From: Edwardsiella tarda ATCC 15947 = NBRC 105688
Lineage (GTDB): Bacteria > Pseudomonadota > Gammaproteobacteria > Enterobacterales > Enterobacteriaceae
Reading direction: 5' to 3'
DNA: 64,000 bases
NCBI RefSeq assembly: GCF_003113495.2
Contig: NZ_CP084506.1
Span: 1,426,001 to 1,490,000 of the forward strand
The notes beneath the pieces were generated by a model. That model made no database searches. It worked only from the letters and a program-made list of their open reading frames with translations, and had not been told where the DNA came from. The first letter of the stretch is position 1. Each line of letters starts with the position of its first letter. Shown one piece after another: positions 39,562-48,721 of this stretch. The position numbers and the translations under genes were made by a program.

Positions 39562-41049
39562 TTAGTTTTTTCCATATGCTTCACTTAATGCGGCGGCAAT
39601 CCGCTTAAATTGCTCAAAGCGTTTTCTTAGCATCGTATGTCTGGCTGAGTTTGGCTCCAGGCGGACAATGGGAGGCTGGCAGTGCTTCATCGCAGTCTGG
39701 AAATTCTCATATTCTCCGGCACCCACCGCCGCGCAAATTGCGGCGGCGCGACAGCCGGATTGTTTCACGTTCACTATCTCCAGCGGAAGATTACTGGCGT
39801 CGCAGAACATCTGCATCCAGATATTCGAATGAGTCGGACCACCGGTAAAGCGAATGACTTCGCTGCTTGGGGTTAGTGCTTGTATACGGTCCTGATGCAG
39901 TAAATGCGAAAAAACGATACCCTGATAAATCGCATAAACCATATCTTTCCGGCTGTGGTGACCACTTAAGCCGAGGAAGCCGCCGTGCAGGCTGTCGTGG
40001 AAGTTGGAACCGTACAGCCACGGATAAAATTGAATGTCGATATCTTTCTCGTAGCCGTCCTGCGCCCATTGATTGAGCTGCTGATAACTGTCCGGCAGAT
40101 CCGGGAAGAATTGCTGTACAAACCATGCGAGATTGCTGGCAGAGGTCGGACTGCCTTCATGAACGAAGAAGGTGCCGGGAATGCAGTATTTTCCCCAGAC
40201 ATAGGGATAAGCAGAGGTCTCAATATGATCAAACACGCGGGTGGCAATACTCCAGGTGCCTGCGACAGCACTTAGACAGTGGCTGTCGTGGGTGCCCGAA
40301 GTCAGTGCCGCGCCGACCACATCAAACAGCCCACCGAATACCGGTGTCCCTGCTGTTAAACCGCACAACGCAGCGGCCTGTGGCGTCACGTATCCGGCAC
40401 GCTCGGCGGAGCCAATGACCGGCGGAGCCTTATCCACCATCTCTTCAATGCCAAAGAGAGTAAACACGGTGCGATCAAACTCCCCTGTCTGCTGGTTGAA
40501 CAGATTACTACCGGAGATGTTGGTCTCTTCGCAGGCAAATTCACCGGTCAGACAGGCGCGGATATAGTCGTGAACCATCAAGATGTAGCCTGAGCGCTGA
40601 TAGCTATCTGGCTCGTACTCTTTCAGCCAGCCTAGCAGCGCCGCAGGGTGGGATGGCCACAGCTGTTGCAGACTGTAGCTGTAAGCCTCTCTGTCACGCC
40701 CCTCCATTTTCCAGCGCCTCACCAGCGACTGTGCCCGCGAGTCAGAAGATACAATACCATGACGTATTGGCTGGCCTTGTTTATCAACCAGGTAAAGCCC
40801 TTTGCCGTGGGCAGAAAAACTCACGCCGTGAATCGCCTCTGCTGCAATACCGCTTTTTGTCAGCACCTGGCGGATAACCTGACAGGTGGCCGACCATAGT
40901 TCAGTCATATCCCGTTCGCAGAATCCCAACTGAGCACTAAGCAGCGGCACGGCCAGCTCAATAACGTTAACTTCTTGACCGTCCGCGGTATAAATTCCTG
41001 CTTTGGTTACCGTACCGCCTAAATCAATACCCATATAGTAGTGACTCAT
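39562..41049 (-). CDS. FGGY-family carbohydrate kinase (L-xylulose kinase-like)
   Basis: A 495-residue FGGY kinase, with the N-terminal phosphate-binding GIDLGGTVTKAGIY and the C-terminal ATP-site segment VIRFTGGPTHSNIWMQM. Overall most like LyxK/YiaP-type L-xylulose kinases by pattern (CERDMTELW, THDYIR-like MVHDYIRACLTGE, EETNISGSNLFN). It overlaps the 3-epimerase gene by four bases. Together with the two epimerases it suggests phosphorylation of an L-ketopentose. L-ribulose or another ketose are alternative substrates. Codon use is more AT-rich than the core. Confidence 0.85.
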   Translation of the reverse strand: MSHYYMGIDLGGTVTKAGIYTADGQEVNVIELAVPLLSAQLGFCERDMTELWSATCQVIRQVLTKSGIAAEAIHGVSFSAHGKGLYLVDKQGQPIRHGIVSSDSRAQSLVRRWKMEGRDREAYSYSLQQLWPSHPAALLGWLKEYEPDSYQRSGYILMVHDYIRACLTGEFACEETNISGSNLFNQQTGEFDRTVFTLFGIEEMVDKAPPVIGSAERAGYVTPQAAALCGLTAGTPVFGGLFDVVGAALTSGTHDSHCLSAVAGTWSIATRVFDHIETSAYPYVWGKYCIPGTFFVHEGSPTSASNLAWFVQQFFPDLPDSYQQLNQWAQDGYEKDIDIQFYPWLYGSNFHDSLHGGFLGLSGHHSRKDMVYAIYQGIVFSHLLHQDRIQALTPSSEVIRFTGGPTHSNIWMQMFCDASNLPLEIVNVKQSGCRAAAICAAVGAGEYENFQTAMKHCQPPIVRLEPNSARHTMLRKRFEQFKRIAAALSEAYGKN

Positions 41050-41936
41050 ATGGCCTCCGGATTGTGCTGCGTAGCGTGTGCTCCCCAGCCTGCAAGTTGC
41101 ATTTTCTCTTCAATCCACTGACGGGCGCGGATGATTTCCAGTAGGGGGTCATCCGCATTCTCCGTCCACATTTCAATCAGGAATGTGCCACGATAGTTCA
41201 GGCGGCGTAGGGTCTTAAAACACTGCACGAAGTCAACACAGCCTGCGCCGAACGGTACATCACGAAACTGTCCCGGAGAGTCCGGAGTTACCGGCAGGGT
41301 ATCTTTCAGGTGGATGGCTGCAATACGATCGATTCCTGTGGCCAGTTCGCGCTCAACCTCATTGCCCCAGGCTGTCAGGTTGCCGAGGTCGGGATAGACG
41401 GTGAACCAGGGTGAACGAATTTTTTCGTTCAGCGCTTGCCATTTACTGATCGAGTTCATAAACGGCGTATCCATGATTTCTACCGCGCACATTACCTGTG
41501 CTCCGGCGGCTAGCTCAACAGCCCTGGCGATGGCGTCTTCAAAACGGGCGATGGTTCCGTCGTCCTGTGATTCGTAATAAACATCGTAACCGGCCAGTTG
41601 AATGGTGCGGATACCCAGATCCTGCGCCAGCTGTACTGCTTTGGTCATAATGGTATATGCCTGCTGACGGATCTGCGCATCGTGGCTGCCGAAGGGGAAA
41701 CGGCGGTGAGCCGACAGGCACAGGGTGGGAATACGCACACCGGTCTGCTGTATGGCCTGGAGTATCGCCATGCGTTGCACCGGCGTCCAGTCCAGACGAG
41801 CCAGCCGCTCATCGCTTTCATCAACCGACATTTCGACGAAATCAAAACCGCAGGATTTTGCGACGGCCAGCTTCTCCAGCCAACTGCTCCCTTTTGGCAG
41901 CGCTTTTTCATAAATTCCTAATGGATGTTTACGCAT
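41046..41936 (-). CDS. L-xylulose-5-phosphate 3-epimerase (UlaE/SgbU family)
   Basis: A 296-residue TIM-barrel epimerase of the UlaE/SgbU group (LGIYEKALPKGSSWLEKL start; AVEIMDTPFMNSISKW and IEMWTENADDPLLEI metal-site regions). Converts L-xylulose 5-phosphate to L-ribulose 5-phosphate, the step between the kinase and the 4-epimerase. The start at 41936 has GGGAGAGAC before it and overlaps the end of the permease gene by eight bases. Confidence 0.9.
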   Translation of the reverse strand: MRKHPLGIYEKALPKGSSWLEKLAVAKSCGFDFVEMSVDESDERLARLDWTPVQRMAILQAIQQTGVRIPTLCLSAHRRFPFGSHDAQIRQQAYTIMTKAVQLAQDLGIRTIQLAGYDVYYESQDDGTIARFEDAIARAVELAAGAQVMCAVEIMDTPFMNSISKWQALNEKIRSPWFTVYPDLGNLTAWGNEVERELATGIDRIAAIHLKDTLPVTPDSPGQFRDVPFGAGCVDFVQCFKTLRRLNYRGTFLIEMWTENADDPLLEIIRARQWIEEKMQLAGWGAHATQHNPEAI

Positions 41937-42981
41937 TGTCTCTCCCACGAGTTGTCTGCAGCTGCTGGTACTTTTTGCGGTTAAGCTTCATTGCTCGCTG
42001 AGCCTGCCATTGGTTTTTACAGAATTTGAACGCCAGGGCAAAAATCAGCGTGATGCCCCATACCGCTAGATTGAAGTGCAGGCTGACCCCAGCCAGGCTC
42101 AGTCCGGTGGCGATCACCTGCAACACCAGTAGCGCGCAGAACACATGAATAACTTTGCCAGTGCCGCCAAATGGGTCTGTTCCACCCAGCACAATAGCCA
42201 GCACGGTCAGTAGCAGGTAAGAGTCGCCGTAGCCCATGCGTGCCGAGTTGAAACGTGCCATCATGATCAGTCCCGCCAGCACGCACAGCAGGCTGGAGAT
42301 GGCATAAATCGCCATCATGATGCGATCGGTACGAATCCCGCTGAACCAGGTGGCATTGATGTTGCTGCCGCACATATAGATGTTTTTACCCAGCCGAGTT
42401 CTGCCCAGCAGCAGTGCTAAAAACGCGCTGGCGACGATAAAAATAATCAGCGGTACCGGGATCCCAAAAATTACCTCCGATCCCATGCTGCGTACCACCG
42501 GTGGCATGCCGCTCAGTGCCGCGCCTTTGGTCAGATACACGCCGATACCGCTGATAATGGTCATGCTACCGAGTGTCACTAGAATCGGGTGCGCGCCGAT
42601 GCGGGAGATCATCAGCCCGGTCAGGATGCCGATGATTACTGCAATCACCGCCGCACCCAGCAGCGCCAGCATCAGCCACATCAGTTGTACGCCAACGTGA
42701 GCATCAACTGGAACATAGTGGATCAGCAGCCAGGCCATAAACAGGCTGGTAAGATTAGCTGTACCGATAATTGACAGATTCAGGCCGCCGCTCAACATTG
42801 GTACAAACATCGCAAAAGTCAGTAGACCCAGTTCCGGCAGCTGAAACGCAATGCTCAGAAAGGTATTTTCGGTAAGGAATCGGCCCGGCATGGCTAGCGA
42901 AAAGGCAATAGTTGCCAGCAGACAGATGCAAAGCAACCCCGTACTGGTGCCGTCCAGAGGGAAAAACGTTTTATTTTTCAT
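41929..42981 (-). CDS. sugar ABC transporter permease (RbsC type), 1
   Basis: A 350-residue permease of the ribose/AI-2 class with eight to ten spans and the branched-chain-transport-like loop GGTDPFGGTGKV near 275. Start at 42981 (MKNKTFF) with GGAGA before it. One of two different permeases that should form a heterodimer. It ends inside the epimerase start, so it is co-transcribed with it. Confidence 0.9.
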   Translation of the reverse strand: MKNKTFFPLDGTSTGLLCICLLATIAFSLAMPGRFLTENTFLSIAFQLPELGLLTFAMFVPMLSGGLNLSIIGTANLTSLFMAWLLIHYVPVDAHVGVQLMWLMLALLGAAVIAVIIGILTGLMISRIGAHPILVTLGSMTIISGIGVYLTKGAALSGMPPVVRSMGSEVIFGIPVPLIIFIVASAFLALLLGRTRLGKNIYMCGSNINATWFSGIRTDRIMMAIYAISSLLCVLAGLIMMARFNSARMGYGDSYLLLTVLAIVLGGTDPFGGTGKVIHVFCALLVLQVIATGLSLAGVSLHFNLAVWGITLIFALAFKFCKNQWQAQRAMKLNRKKYQQLQTTRGRDNA

Positions 42982-42994
42982 TGAAAAGTCTCCA

Positions 42995-43981
42995 TCAGAC
43001 GAAGCCGACATCGGTTTCTTTGCGCTTTTTATAGTGGGTGACGCAGATAGCCGCGATGATAACGACGCCAATCACGATGTTGACGAAATAGCTGGAAACG
43101 CCTATCAGGTTCAGACCATTCTTCAGAATGCCGATCAGGAATACGCCCATCAGCGTGCCAGTCACCGAGCCTCTGCCGCCGGAGAGGCTGGCGCCGCCCA
43201 GTACCGCGGCGGCCAGCACATCCAGTTCGCCACCGACCAGGGCGTTGGGTACGACTTCGCTCATGCGGTACGCCTGTAACATGCCGCCAATCGCAGCCGC
43301 CGCGCCTAAGTAGCCATAGGCGAACAGATAGATCACCGAGACGCGAATACCGATACGACGTGCGGATTCGTTGCTGCCGCCGACGGCATACAACTGTCGC
43401 CCAATATGGGTTTTGTTCAGCAGCAACCAGGTCAGCAACGCCATGCCCAGCATTACTATCACTGGCAGACCAACCTGATAACTCTCACCGCCATATTCGA
43501 AGGGGAGGATAGTACGCTGGCTGACCCACCAGTCTGGCAGGTCGTAGATACTGTGGCCGTTGGTGGTCCACATCAGCATGCCGAACAGTAGCGACTGCAT
43601 GCTGATGGTGATAATGATAGAGACGATATTGAGGTAATAGATCAGTACGGCGTTAAGCAACCCGAAAACTACACCGCAGACAATCGCCAGCACGATACAC
43701 AGCAGCGGGCTGGTAATTACGTCGTTCAGCAGCAGCGAGGCAATGAAATACTGAGCCACGGACGCCACGGCAGCGAAGGAAATATCGATGCCGCCGGTGA
43801 CCAGTACAACAAATAAACCCAGCGCGAAAACTCCGGTGACGGCGTAGCTTTCTGTTAAATCCAAAAGGTTCTGAATCGATAAAAACTCACTGCTTAAGAT
43901 CGAAAACAGCGCCAGCATTAACACGATAACCAGGCCCAACCAGCCTTCAACTGAGCGGGGAACTTTGAAAATGTTAGCCAT
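42995..43981 (-). CDS. sugar ABC transporter permease (RbsC type), 2
   Basis: A 328-residue permease with the same fold as its neighbour: VLVTGGIDISFAAVASVAQY near 60, and the EAA-like loop GGASLSGGRGSVTGT near 265. Overlaps the ATPase gene by eight bases and precedes the other permease by 13 bp. Confidence 0.9.
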   Translation of the reverse strand: MANIFKVPRSVEGWLGLVIVLMLALFSILSSEFLSIQNLLDLTESYAVTGVFALGLFVVLVTGGIDISFAAVASVAQYFIASLLLNDVITSPLLCIVLAIVCGVVFGLLNAVLIYYLNIVSIIITISMQSLLFGMLMWTTNGHSIYDLPDWWVSQRTILPFEYGGESYQVGLPVIVMLGMALLTWLLLNKTHIGRQLYAVGGSNESARRIGIRVSVIYLFAYGYLGAAAAIGGMLQAYRMSEVVPNALVGGELDVLAAAVLGGASLSGGRGSVTGTLMGVFLIGILKNGLNLIGVSSYFVNIVIGVVIIAAICVTHYKKRKETDVGFV

Positions 43982-45476
43982 TGATAGCCTCCGCGAGTTG
44001 ATGTTCGCTCAGCATTGAAGGAATTAACTCATTAACGATCCTGCCTTGCTTCATATGTAGTACGCGATCACAGTTGTAATAGGCTTCCGAGGCTTCATCG
44101 GTGATCAGTAGTACTGAAATACCGACGCCGGAAAGGCGGTGAATAAGTTTGTAAATACTGTCTTTTGCGCCGATATCAACGCCAACGGTTGGCGCATCGA
44201 GAATTAAAACTTTTGGTCGGGTGAGGATCCATTTCGCCAGCACGACTTTCTGCTGATTACCACCTGAAAGGGTCGAAAGGGGGTTATCCAGGTTGCTGAC
44301 TTTAATATCCAGATCGTTAATCCACGCCTGCACCAGTGTGTTTTTACGCTGCTCATCGAGCAGATGCCACGGTGTTTTAATCTCATCAAGAATGGCGATA
44401 ACCATATTGTCGGCGACTGACTGTGGCAGGATCGCGCCCAGTGTCAGGCGATCTTCCGATACATAGGCTATGCCCATCTCTCGTGCCTGGGTGTTGTCTT
44501 TGATCCGAATTTTTTTACCGTCCAGCAGGATATCACCGCTGTCGGGATGGGTGATGCCAAACAGACTCAGCGCTAGCTCGGTGCGGCCAGAACCCAACAG
44601 CCCGCACAGACCCAGCACTTCTCCACGGTGCAGTTGCAACGAGATATCGGCAAACTGGCCTTTTCGGCTCAGCTTGTTCAGCGCCAGTACCACCTTGCTC
44701 GTTTCGGCGTTAGGCAGTTTCTGCTGGTGCTCAATGATTAATCCCGTCATTAATTCAGTAATTTTGCTGGTTGAGAGCGAGGAGGCATCCCAGGTGCCGA
44801 TTTTTTCACCATCGCGAATCACAGTGATGCGGTCGGAAATCTCTTTTACTTCATCGAGACGATGGCTGACGAAGACCACGGTGATATTTTTATCCCGCAG
44901 GTAATTCACTGTACGCAGCAACTGGTTCACTTCCGTGCGTGTTAGCGAGGCGGTGGGCTCATCCATAATCACCAGTCGGGCATCGGCCACCAGTGCGCGA
45001 CAAATAGCGATCTGCTGGCGCTGGGCGATTGGCAGATGCTGAACCAGTGCATCAGGGTCGATATTGAACGACAACTCGTCTAGGGTCTGCTGTGCTTTTT
45101 CTTTCAGTTTTTTGTGCTTAAACCAGCCGAAGTAACTCTTCAGATTATATTCGAAGGCAATATTTTCAGCGACGGTAAGATTGGGAAACAGCGACAGATC
45201 CTGATAGATAACCTGAATGCCCAAATCTCGGGCACGACCTGGTGTGAGGCGTGAGTGCGCTTTGTCATCAATAATGATTTCACTGCCAATATCGGGGGCA
45301 TAAACGCCGCTGATCGTTTTAATCAGAGTGCTTTTACCACAGCCGTTTGCCCCAGCCAGACAGTGGACCTCGCCTTTATTCAGTGTCAGCGTAATATTTT
45401 TTAATGCCTGATGACCACCAAAGCTCTTTGACAGCGCATTCAACGTAATTAGCGCGGAGGCATTGTTATTTAGCAT
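43974..45476 (-). CDS. sugar ABC transporter ATP-binding protein (RbsA type)
   Basis: A 500-residue tandem ATPase. First half: Walker A GANGCGKST, and a Walker B region VIMDEPTASL after LPIAQRQQIAICRAL. Second half: degenerate Walker A GLLGSGRTE, signature LSGGNQQKVV and VLILDAPTVGVD. This arrangement is typical of RbsA/XylG/AraG. It follows the binding-protein gene after 67 bp containing a strong hairpin. Confidence 0.93.
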   Translation of the reverse strand: MLNNNASALITLNALSKSFGGHQALKNITLTLNKGEVHCLAGANGCGKSTLIKTISGVYAPDIGSEIIIDDKAHSRLTPGRARDLGIQVIYQDLSLFPNLTVAENIAFEYNLKSYFGWFKHKKLKEKAQQTLDELSFNIDPDALVQHLPIAQRQQIAICRALVADARLVIMDEPTASLTRTEVNQLLRTVNYLRDKNITVVFVSHRLDEVKEISDRITVIRDGEKIGTWDASSLSTSKITELMTGLIIEHQQKLPNAETSKVVLALNKLSRKGQFADISLQLHRGEVLGLCGLLGSGRTELALSLFGITHPDSGDILLDGKKIRIKDNTQAREMGIAYVSEDRLTLGAILPQSVADNMVIAILDEIKTPWHLLDEQRKNTLVQAWINDLDIKVSNLDNPLSTLSGGNQQKVVLAKWILTRPKVLILDAPTVGVDIGAKDSIYKLIHRLSGVGISVLLITDEASEAYYNCDRVLHMKQGRIVNELIPSMLSEHQLAEAING

Positions 45477-45502
45477 GATTCTTTCCCTGGTATCAGAGTT
45501 GA

Positions 45503-45534
45503 ATATTGCCGGAGCAGTAGGGCTCCGGCAATAT
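45503..45534. other. 13-bp perfect hairpin between binding-protein and ATPase genes
   Basis: Arms ATATTGCCGGAGC and GCTCCGGCAATAT around a six-base loop, just past the binding-protein stop codon. No T-tract follows on the minus strand. Such hairpins protect the upstream mRNA so that the binding protein is made in excess over membrane components. Confidence 0.8.
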
Positions 45535-45543
45535 GGCTCATGG

Positions 45544-46548
45544 TCAGAGGCCCAGTTTTACCAGACGTTTAGTGTTTTCCAGATCCAGTTTTTCTGGGTT
45601 ATCGCTGAGGATAGTATTTCCCTTGATTTTGATGACGCCCATGTTGCCCAGTTTGACGCCATCTTTGATTGGCTCGCCGTTCATCATGGCGGTAGCCACC
45701 TGGACAAACACTTTACCGGCGATCATCGGGTTAGATATATAGCCGCCGTCGATGGCACCTTTCTCCAGCAGTTTGATACCCTGGCCCGGCGTGAAAGTGC
45801 CGAAAACGCAGATCGCATCGTTTTTCTTACGCTTATCAATGGCACGACCCGCACCGATTGGTCCCTGAGAACCGAAGGACATAATGCCTTTCAGATCTTT
45901 GTGTCTTGACATCAGGTCGTTGGCTGTACGCATGGAGTCATCGACCGATTCGGCGACGCCAAAACGGTCTTCAACCAGCTGCATTTTCGGATAATGTTCT
46001 TTCTGATAGGCGATGGCGGCGTTGGCCCAGTCATTAACCAGTGGAACGGTCAGGCTGCCGACGAACATGGCATATTTACCCTCCTCACCCATGCATTTGG
46101 CCATGTCTTTCATATGGTTAGCACCCATCGTCTGAGTATCAAGCAGTTCGAAGTCCCAGTCGGCATTGGCCTGTGCCGGTGATTCATGAGTAATAACCTT
46201 AATGCCCGCTTCCTGAGCGCGTTTCAGCACCGGCTCTAGTACCTTGGCATCATTTGGCACCACACCAATCACGTCAACTTTCTTGGCGATTAAATCTTCA
46301 ATGGCACGCACCTGCTCGGCCGGGTCGGCAGTAGTCGGCCCTACCTGCCAAGCATTGACACCCAAGGTGTTACCTTCTTCTTTAATTCCCTGTTCCATCA
46401 CGTTAAACCAGGGAATTCCCCCAACTTTCACCACCACGCCCATAGTAAAAGGCTTGTTAGCTTTTTGCGGGACCGCAGCGTCATCAGCCCAGGTGGAAAA
46501 AGAAGTGAGCAGTGAGGCAATTACGTAGGGTATGATTAATTTTTTCAT
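45544..46548 (-). CDS. periplasmic sugar-binding protein (RbsB/LsrB class)
   Basis: A 334-residue cluster-B binding protein. Signal peptide MKKLIIPYVIASLLTSFSTWA, then mature start DDAAVPQ. The two-lobe periplasmic fold shows in MGVVVKVGGIPWFNVMEQGIK, the VIGVVPNDAKVLEP strand and the FGSQGPIGAGRAIDKR region. Broadly like the AI-2, rhamnose and pentose binding proteins. The ligand is not decidable; context argues for a ketopentose or related sugar. First gene of the transport operon. Confidence 0.9.
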   Translation of the reverse strand: MKKLIIPYVIASLLTSFSTWADDAAVPQKANKPFTMGVVVKVGGIPWFNVMEQGIKEEGNTLGVNAWQVGPTTADPAEQVRAIEDLIAKKVDVIGVVPNDAKVLEPVLKRAQEAGIKVITHESPAQANADWDFELLDTQTMGANHMKDMAKCMGEEGKYAMFVGSLTVPLVNDWANAAIAYQKEHYPKMQLVEDRFGVAESVDDSMRTANDLMSRHKDLKGIMSFGSQGPIGAGRAIDKRKKNDAICVFGTFTPGQGIKLLEKGAIDGGYISNPMIAGKVFVQVATAMMNGEPIKDGVKLGNMGVIKIKGNTILSDNPEKLDLENTKRLVKLGL

Positions 46549-46631
46549 TATCAGGTCCTCAACGGGGATATTTAACTTATAATCGGCTTTGGCTAGTGCC
46601 TTGTTACATCATTGATGCAAACAACAATAGA

Positions 46632-46651
46632 CAACATGATTTAACATGTTG
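46632..46651. promoter_or_regulatory. dyad upstream of the sugar transport operon
   Basis: Arms CAACATG and CATGTTG around ATTTAA, 84-103 bp upstream of the binding-protein start, in an AT-rich 238-bp gap between it and the DeoR gene (same strand). Candidate operator for the DeoR regulator or a global activator. Confidence 0.45.
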
Positions 46652-46786
46652 ATTCTTATTAAAATAAAAAAGATAGCATGTAATTCTTTATAATATGATA
46701 TTGTAACTTCCACTGGTGTTGGTCGTAATAAAATATCCGTAGATAAAATTTCTTGTAAGGAAGAAATTTCATTTAAGCGCCGCTTA

Positions 46787-47596
46787 TCATTTATCAACCT
46801 CAATCACGTTAAATTTCTGGCTAGTTCCCCAGTTTCTTTCTTCGGTCACTTTATCCGTGATTAAAATATCAATATCGTCAAACATACAGATCTTGCAAAA
46901 TGCGAACTGATCAAACTTGCTGGAGTCGGCCAGCAGAATTTTCTTGCCGGAAACCTGCAACATTACCTGTTTTAAGCGGGCATTGATTTCACTACCATCA
47001 CGGATGCCATTTTCTAAATTCAGCCCCTGGCAGGAGAAAAAGAAAGTATTAATCTGAAAGTTACGAATAGCACTTTCGGCTACCGGCCCATGGAAATCAT
47101 CGTGGCGCTCCGAGTATTCACCGCCACAGCCGATGATCCGAACCTTATCGCGGCAGGCAAGCGCCTGAATAATTGTGAGCGAGTTGGTGACCACGGTGAT
47201 ATCAATATCCGGAATTTGTCGTGCCAGAAACCAGCAGGTACTGCTGTTATCTAGCAGGATGCAGTCACCTGGATGAATGAATTGAAGAGCAGCTTTGGCC
47301 AGTTTCATTTTTATGTCGGGATGCTCTTCAGCTCTTTTACGTAAAGACTCAGCCCGATCAATGGTGTGAGAATTATAGAAAGCCTCCTGCACCGGGAGGC
47401 TCCGTTCATCGTAATCATTCAGCGAGACGGCACCGCCAAAGCTGCGGATCAGCTTTTTATTTCGCTCCAGCAAATTTAAATCACGACGGATAGTCTCCTG
47501 TGAGACTTTACACATGGCTGACAGCTCAGCAACCAGTGCAGAACCATGCAGTTGCACATAGCTACAAATCATTTTGTAACGTTCAGCTTGTAACAT
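46787..47596 (-). CDS. DeoR-family transcriptional regulator
   Basis: A 269-residue DeoR/GlpR repressor. Helix-turn-helix at about 20-55 (VAELSAMCKVSQETIRRDLNLLE) followed by the conserved sugar-phosphate-binding DeoRC domain (LLDNSSTCWFLAR, VVTNSL, GGEYSERHDDFHGP, LLADSSKFDQFAF). Divergent from the 4-epimerase gene and upstream of the transport operon. It probably represses both, with a phosphorylated pathway intermediate as inducer. Confidence 0.9.
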   Translation of the reverse strand: MLQAERYKMICSYVQLHGSALVAELSAMCKVSQETIRRDLNLLERNKKLIRSFGGAVSLNDYDERSLPVQEAFYNSHTIDRAESLRKRAEEHPDIKMKLAKAALQFIHPGDCILLDNSSTCWFLARQIPDIDITVVTNSLTIIQALACRDKVRIIGCGGEYSERHDDFHGPVAESAIRNFQINTFFFSCQGLNLENGIRDGSEINARLKQVMLQVSGKKILLADSSKFDQFAFCKICMFDDIDILITDKVTEERNWGTSQKFNVIEVDK

Positions 47597-47707
47597 AGCG
47601 CCTCACACGCGTTGCATTATGATATGGGATAAATACTCTTACTTTATGTTTTTTTTTAAAGTGATTGATTTCAAGAAAACTGTCTATTAATTATCTATCG
47701 TGTTTTA

Positions 47708-47725
47708 TCGTGATATTAATCACGA
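47708..47725. promoter_or_regulatory. 18-bp inverted repeat (candidate operator)
   Basis: Perfect arms TCGTGAT and ATCACGA around ATTA, 112 bp upstream of the DeoR start codon. The GTGAT/ATCAC core is reminiscent of CRP or FNR-type half-sites, but the spacing of four is too short for CRP. Confidence 0.5.
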
Positions 47726-47833
47726 AATATTATTGCAATTTCATTTTGTTCTGCGAATTTCTCTAATTCTTATCACGTAAAATCAGACATTATCGCAGTT
47801 AAAATGACATTAACATCTTCAAATACACATAAT

Positions 47834-47854
47834 CGGACATTGACTCAATGTCCG
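47834..47854. promoter_or_regulatory. 21-bp perfect palindrome (candidate DeoR operator)
   Basis: Arms CGGACATTGA and TCAATGTCCG around a single C, midway in the divergent region. Ten perfect base pairs without a T-tract argue for a protein-binding site, most simply that of the adjacent DeoR-type regulator. Confidence 0.65.
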
Positions 47855-48025
47855 TATATGCCCGAATATGACCGTTTGCTTTTGTTTTAAACTGCTCGCC
47901 GCTTTTCGGTGCTTTCCGCTACACAGCATTAGGCGTAACGTAATAACCCTCAGTCACTTACTTTCATAATTGGCAGCGTCTCAATGACTGTCTGTAAATA
48001 GGTTATTTATTATGTGAGGTATACA

Positions 48026-48721
48026 ATGCTGCAAAAACTAAAACAGCAGGTGTTTGAGGCTAATCTATTATTACCCGTTCATCACCTGGTCACCTTTACA
48101 TGGGGAAATGTCAGTGGTATCGATCGCGAGCGAGGTCTAGTGGTAATTAAACCTTCTGGCGTAAATTATAAAGATATGAAGCCGGAGGATATGGTGGTGA
48201 TTGACCTACAGACTGGAAAAGTTGTGGAGGGTAAAAAAAAACCATCTTCCGATACCGCAACGCATCTGGTGCTTTATCGTGCCTTTGAATATATCGGGGG
48301 TATTGTTCATACCCATTCGCGACATGCCACAATCTGGGCCCAGGCCGGTCAGCCATTGAAGGCGTTGGGCACGACCCATGCAGATTATTTTTATGGCACA
48401 ATACCTTGTACTCGCCTGATGCGTAATGAGGAAATTAATGGCCAGTATGAATATGAAACCGGTAATGTCATCGTGGAGACGGTAAAGCAGCAGGGTATCA
48501 GTGCGAAGGATATTCCGGCAGTGTTGGTAAATGGACATGGACCATTTGCCTGGGGTTCGGATGCTGATAACGCGGTACATAATGCTGTCGTGCTTGAAGA
48601 GATCGCCTATATGAATTTGTTTACCCATCAACTGAGGTCTGATGTGGATAGTCTGCAACAGACCTTGCTCGATAAGCATTTTCTGCGTAAACATGGGGAA
48701 AATGCCTATTATGGGCAGTGA
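48026..48721 (+). CDS. L-ribulose-5-phosphate 4-epimerase (AraD/UlaF/SgbE family)
   Basis: A 231-residue class II aldolase-fold epimerase, the same length as E. coli AraD. Zn2+ ligands lie in the [14 protein letters not shown] segment (about 95-97) and the [10 protein letters not shown] segment; the [20 protein letters not shown]-terminal block is conserved. Converts L-ribulose 5-phosphate to D-xylulose 5-phosphate for the pentose phosphate pathway. Start at 48026 has GAGGT six bases before it. Transcribed away from the DeoR gene and the transport operon. Confidence 0.92.
   Translation: MLQKLKQQVFEANLLLPVHHLVTFTWGNVSGIDRERGLVVIKPSGVNYKDMKPEDMVVIDLQTGKVVEGKKKPSSDTATHLVLYRAFEYIGGIVHTHSRHATIWAQAGQPLKALGTTHADYFYGTIPCTRLMRNEEINGQYEYETGNVIVETVKQQGISAKDIPAVLVNGHGPFAWGSDADNAVHNAVVLEEIAYMNLFTHQLRSDVDSLQQTLLDKHFLRKHGENAYYGQ

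Larger units (their letters stand above)
47597..48025. other. DeoR / 4-epimerase divergent control region
   Basis: A 429-bp AT-rich region with no gene. It holds the promoters for the regulator and the 4-epimerase gene and two strong dyads (47708-47725 and 47834-47854). Further half-site-like words CAGACATT (47785 area) and CCGTATATG/CCGAATATG (47852-47872) surround the larger palindrome. Confidence 0.6.
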
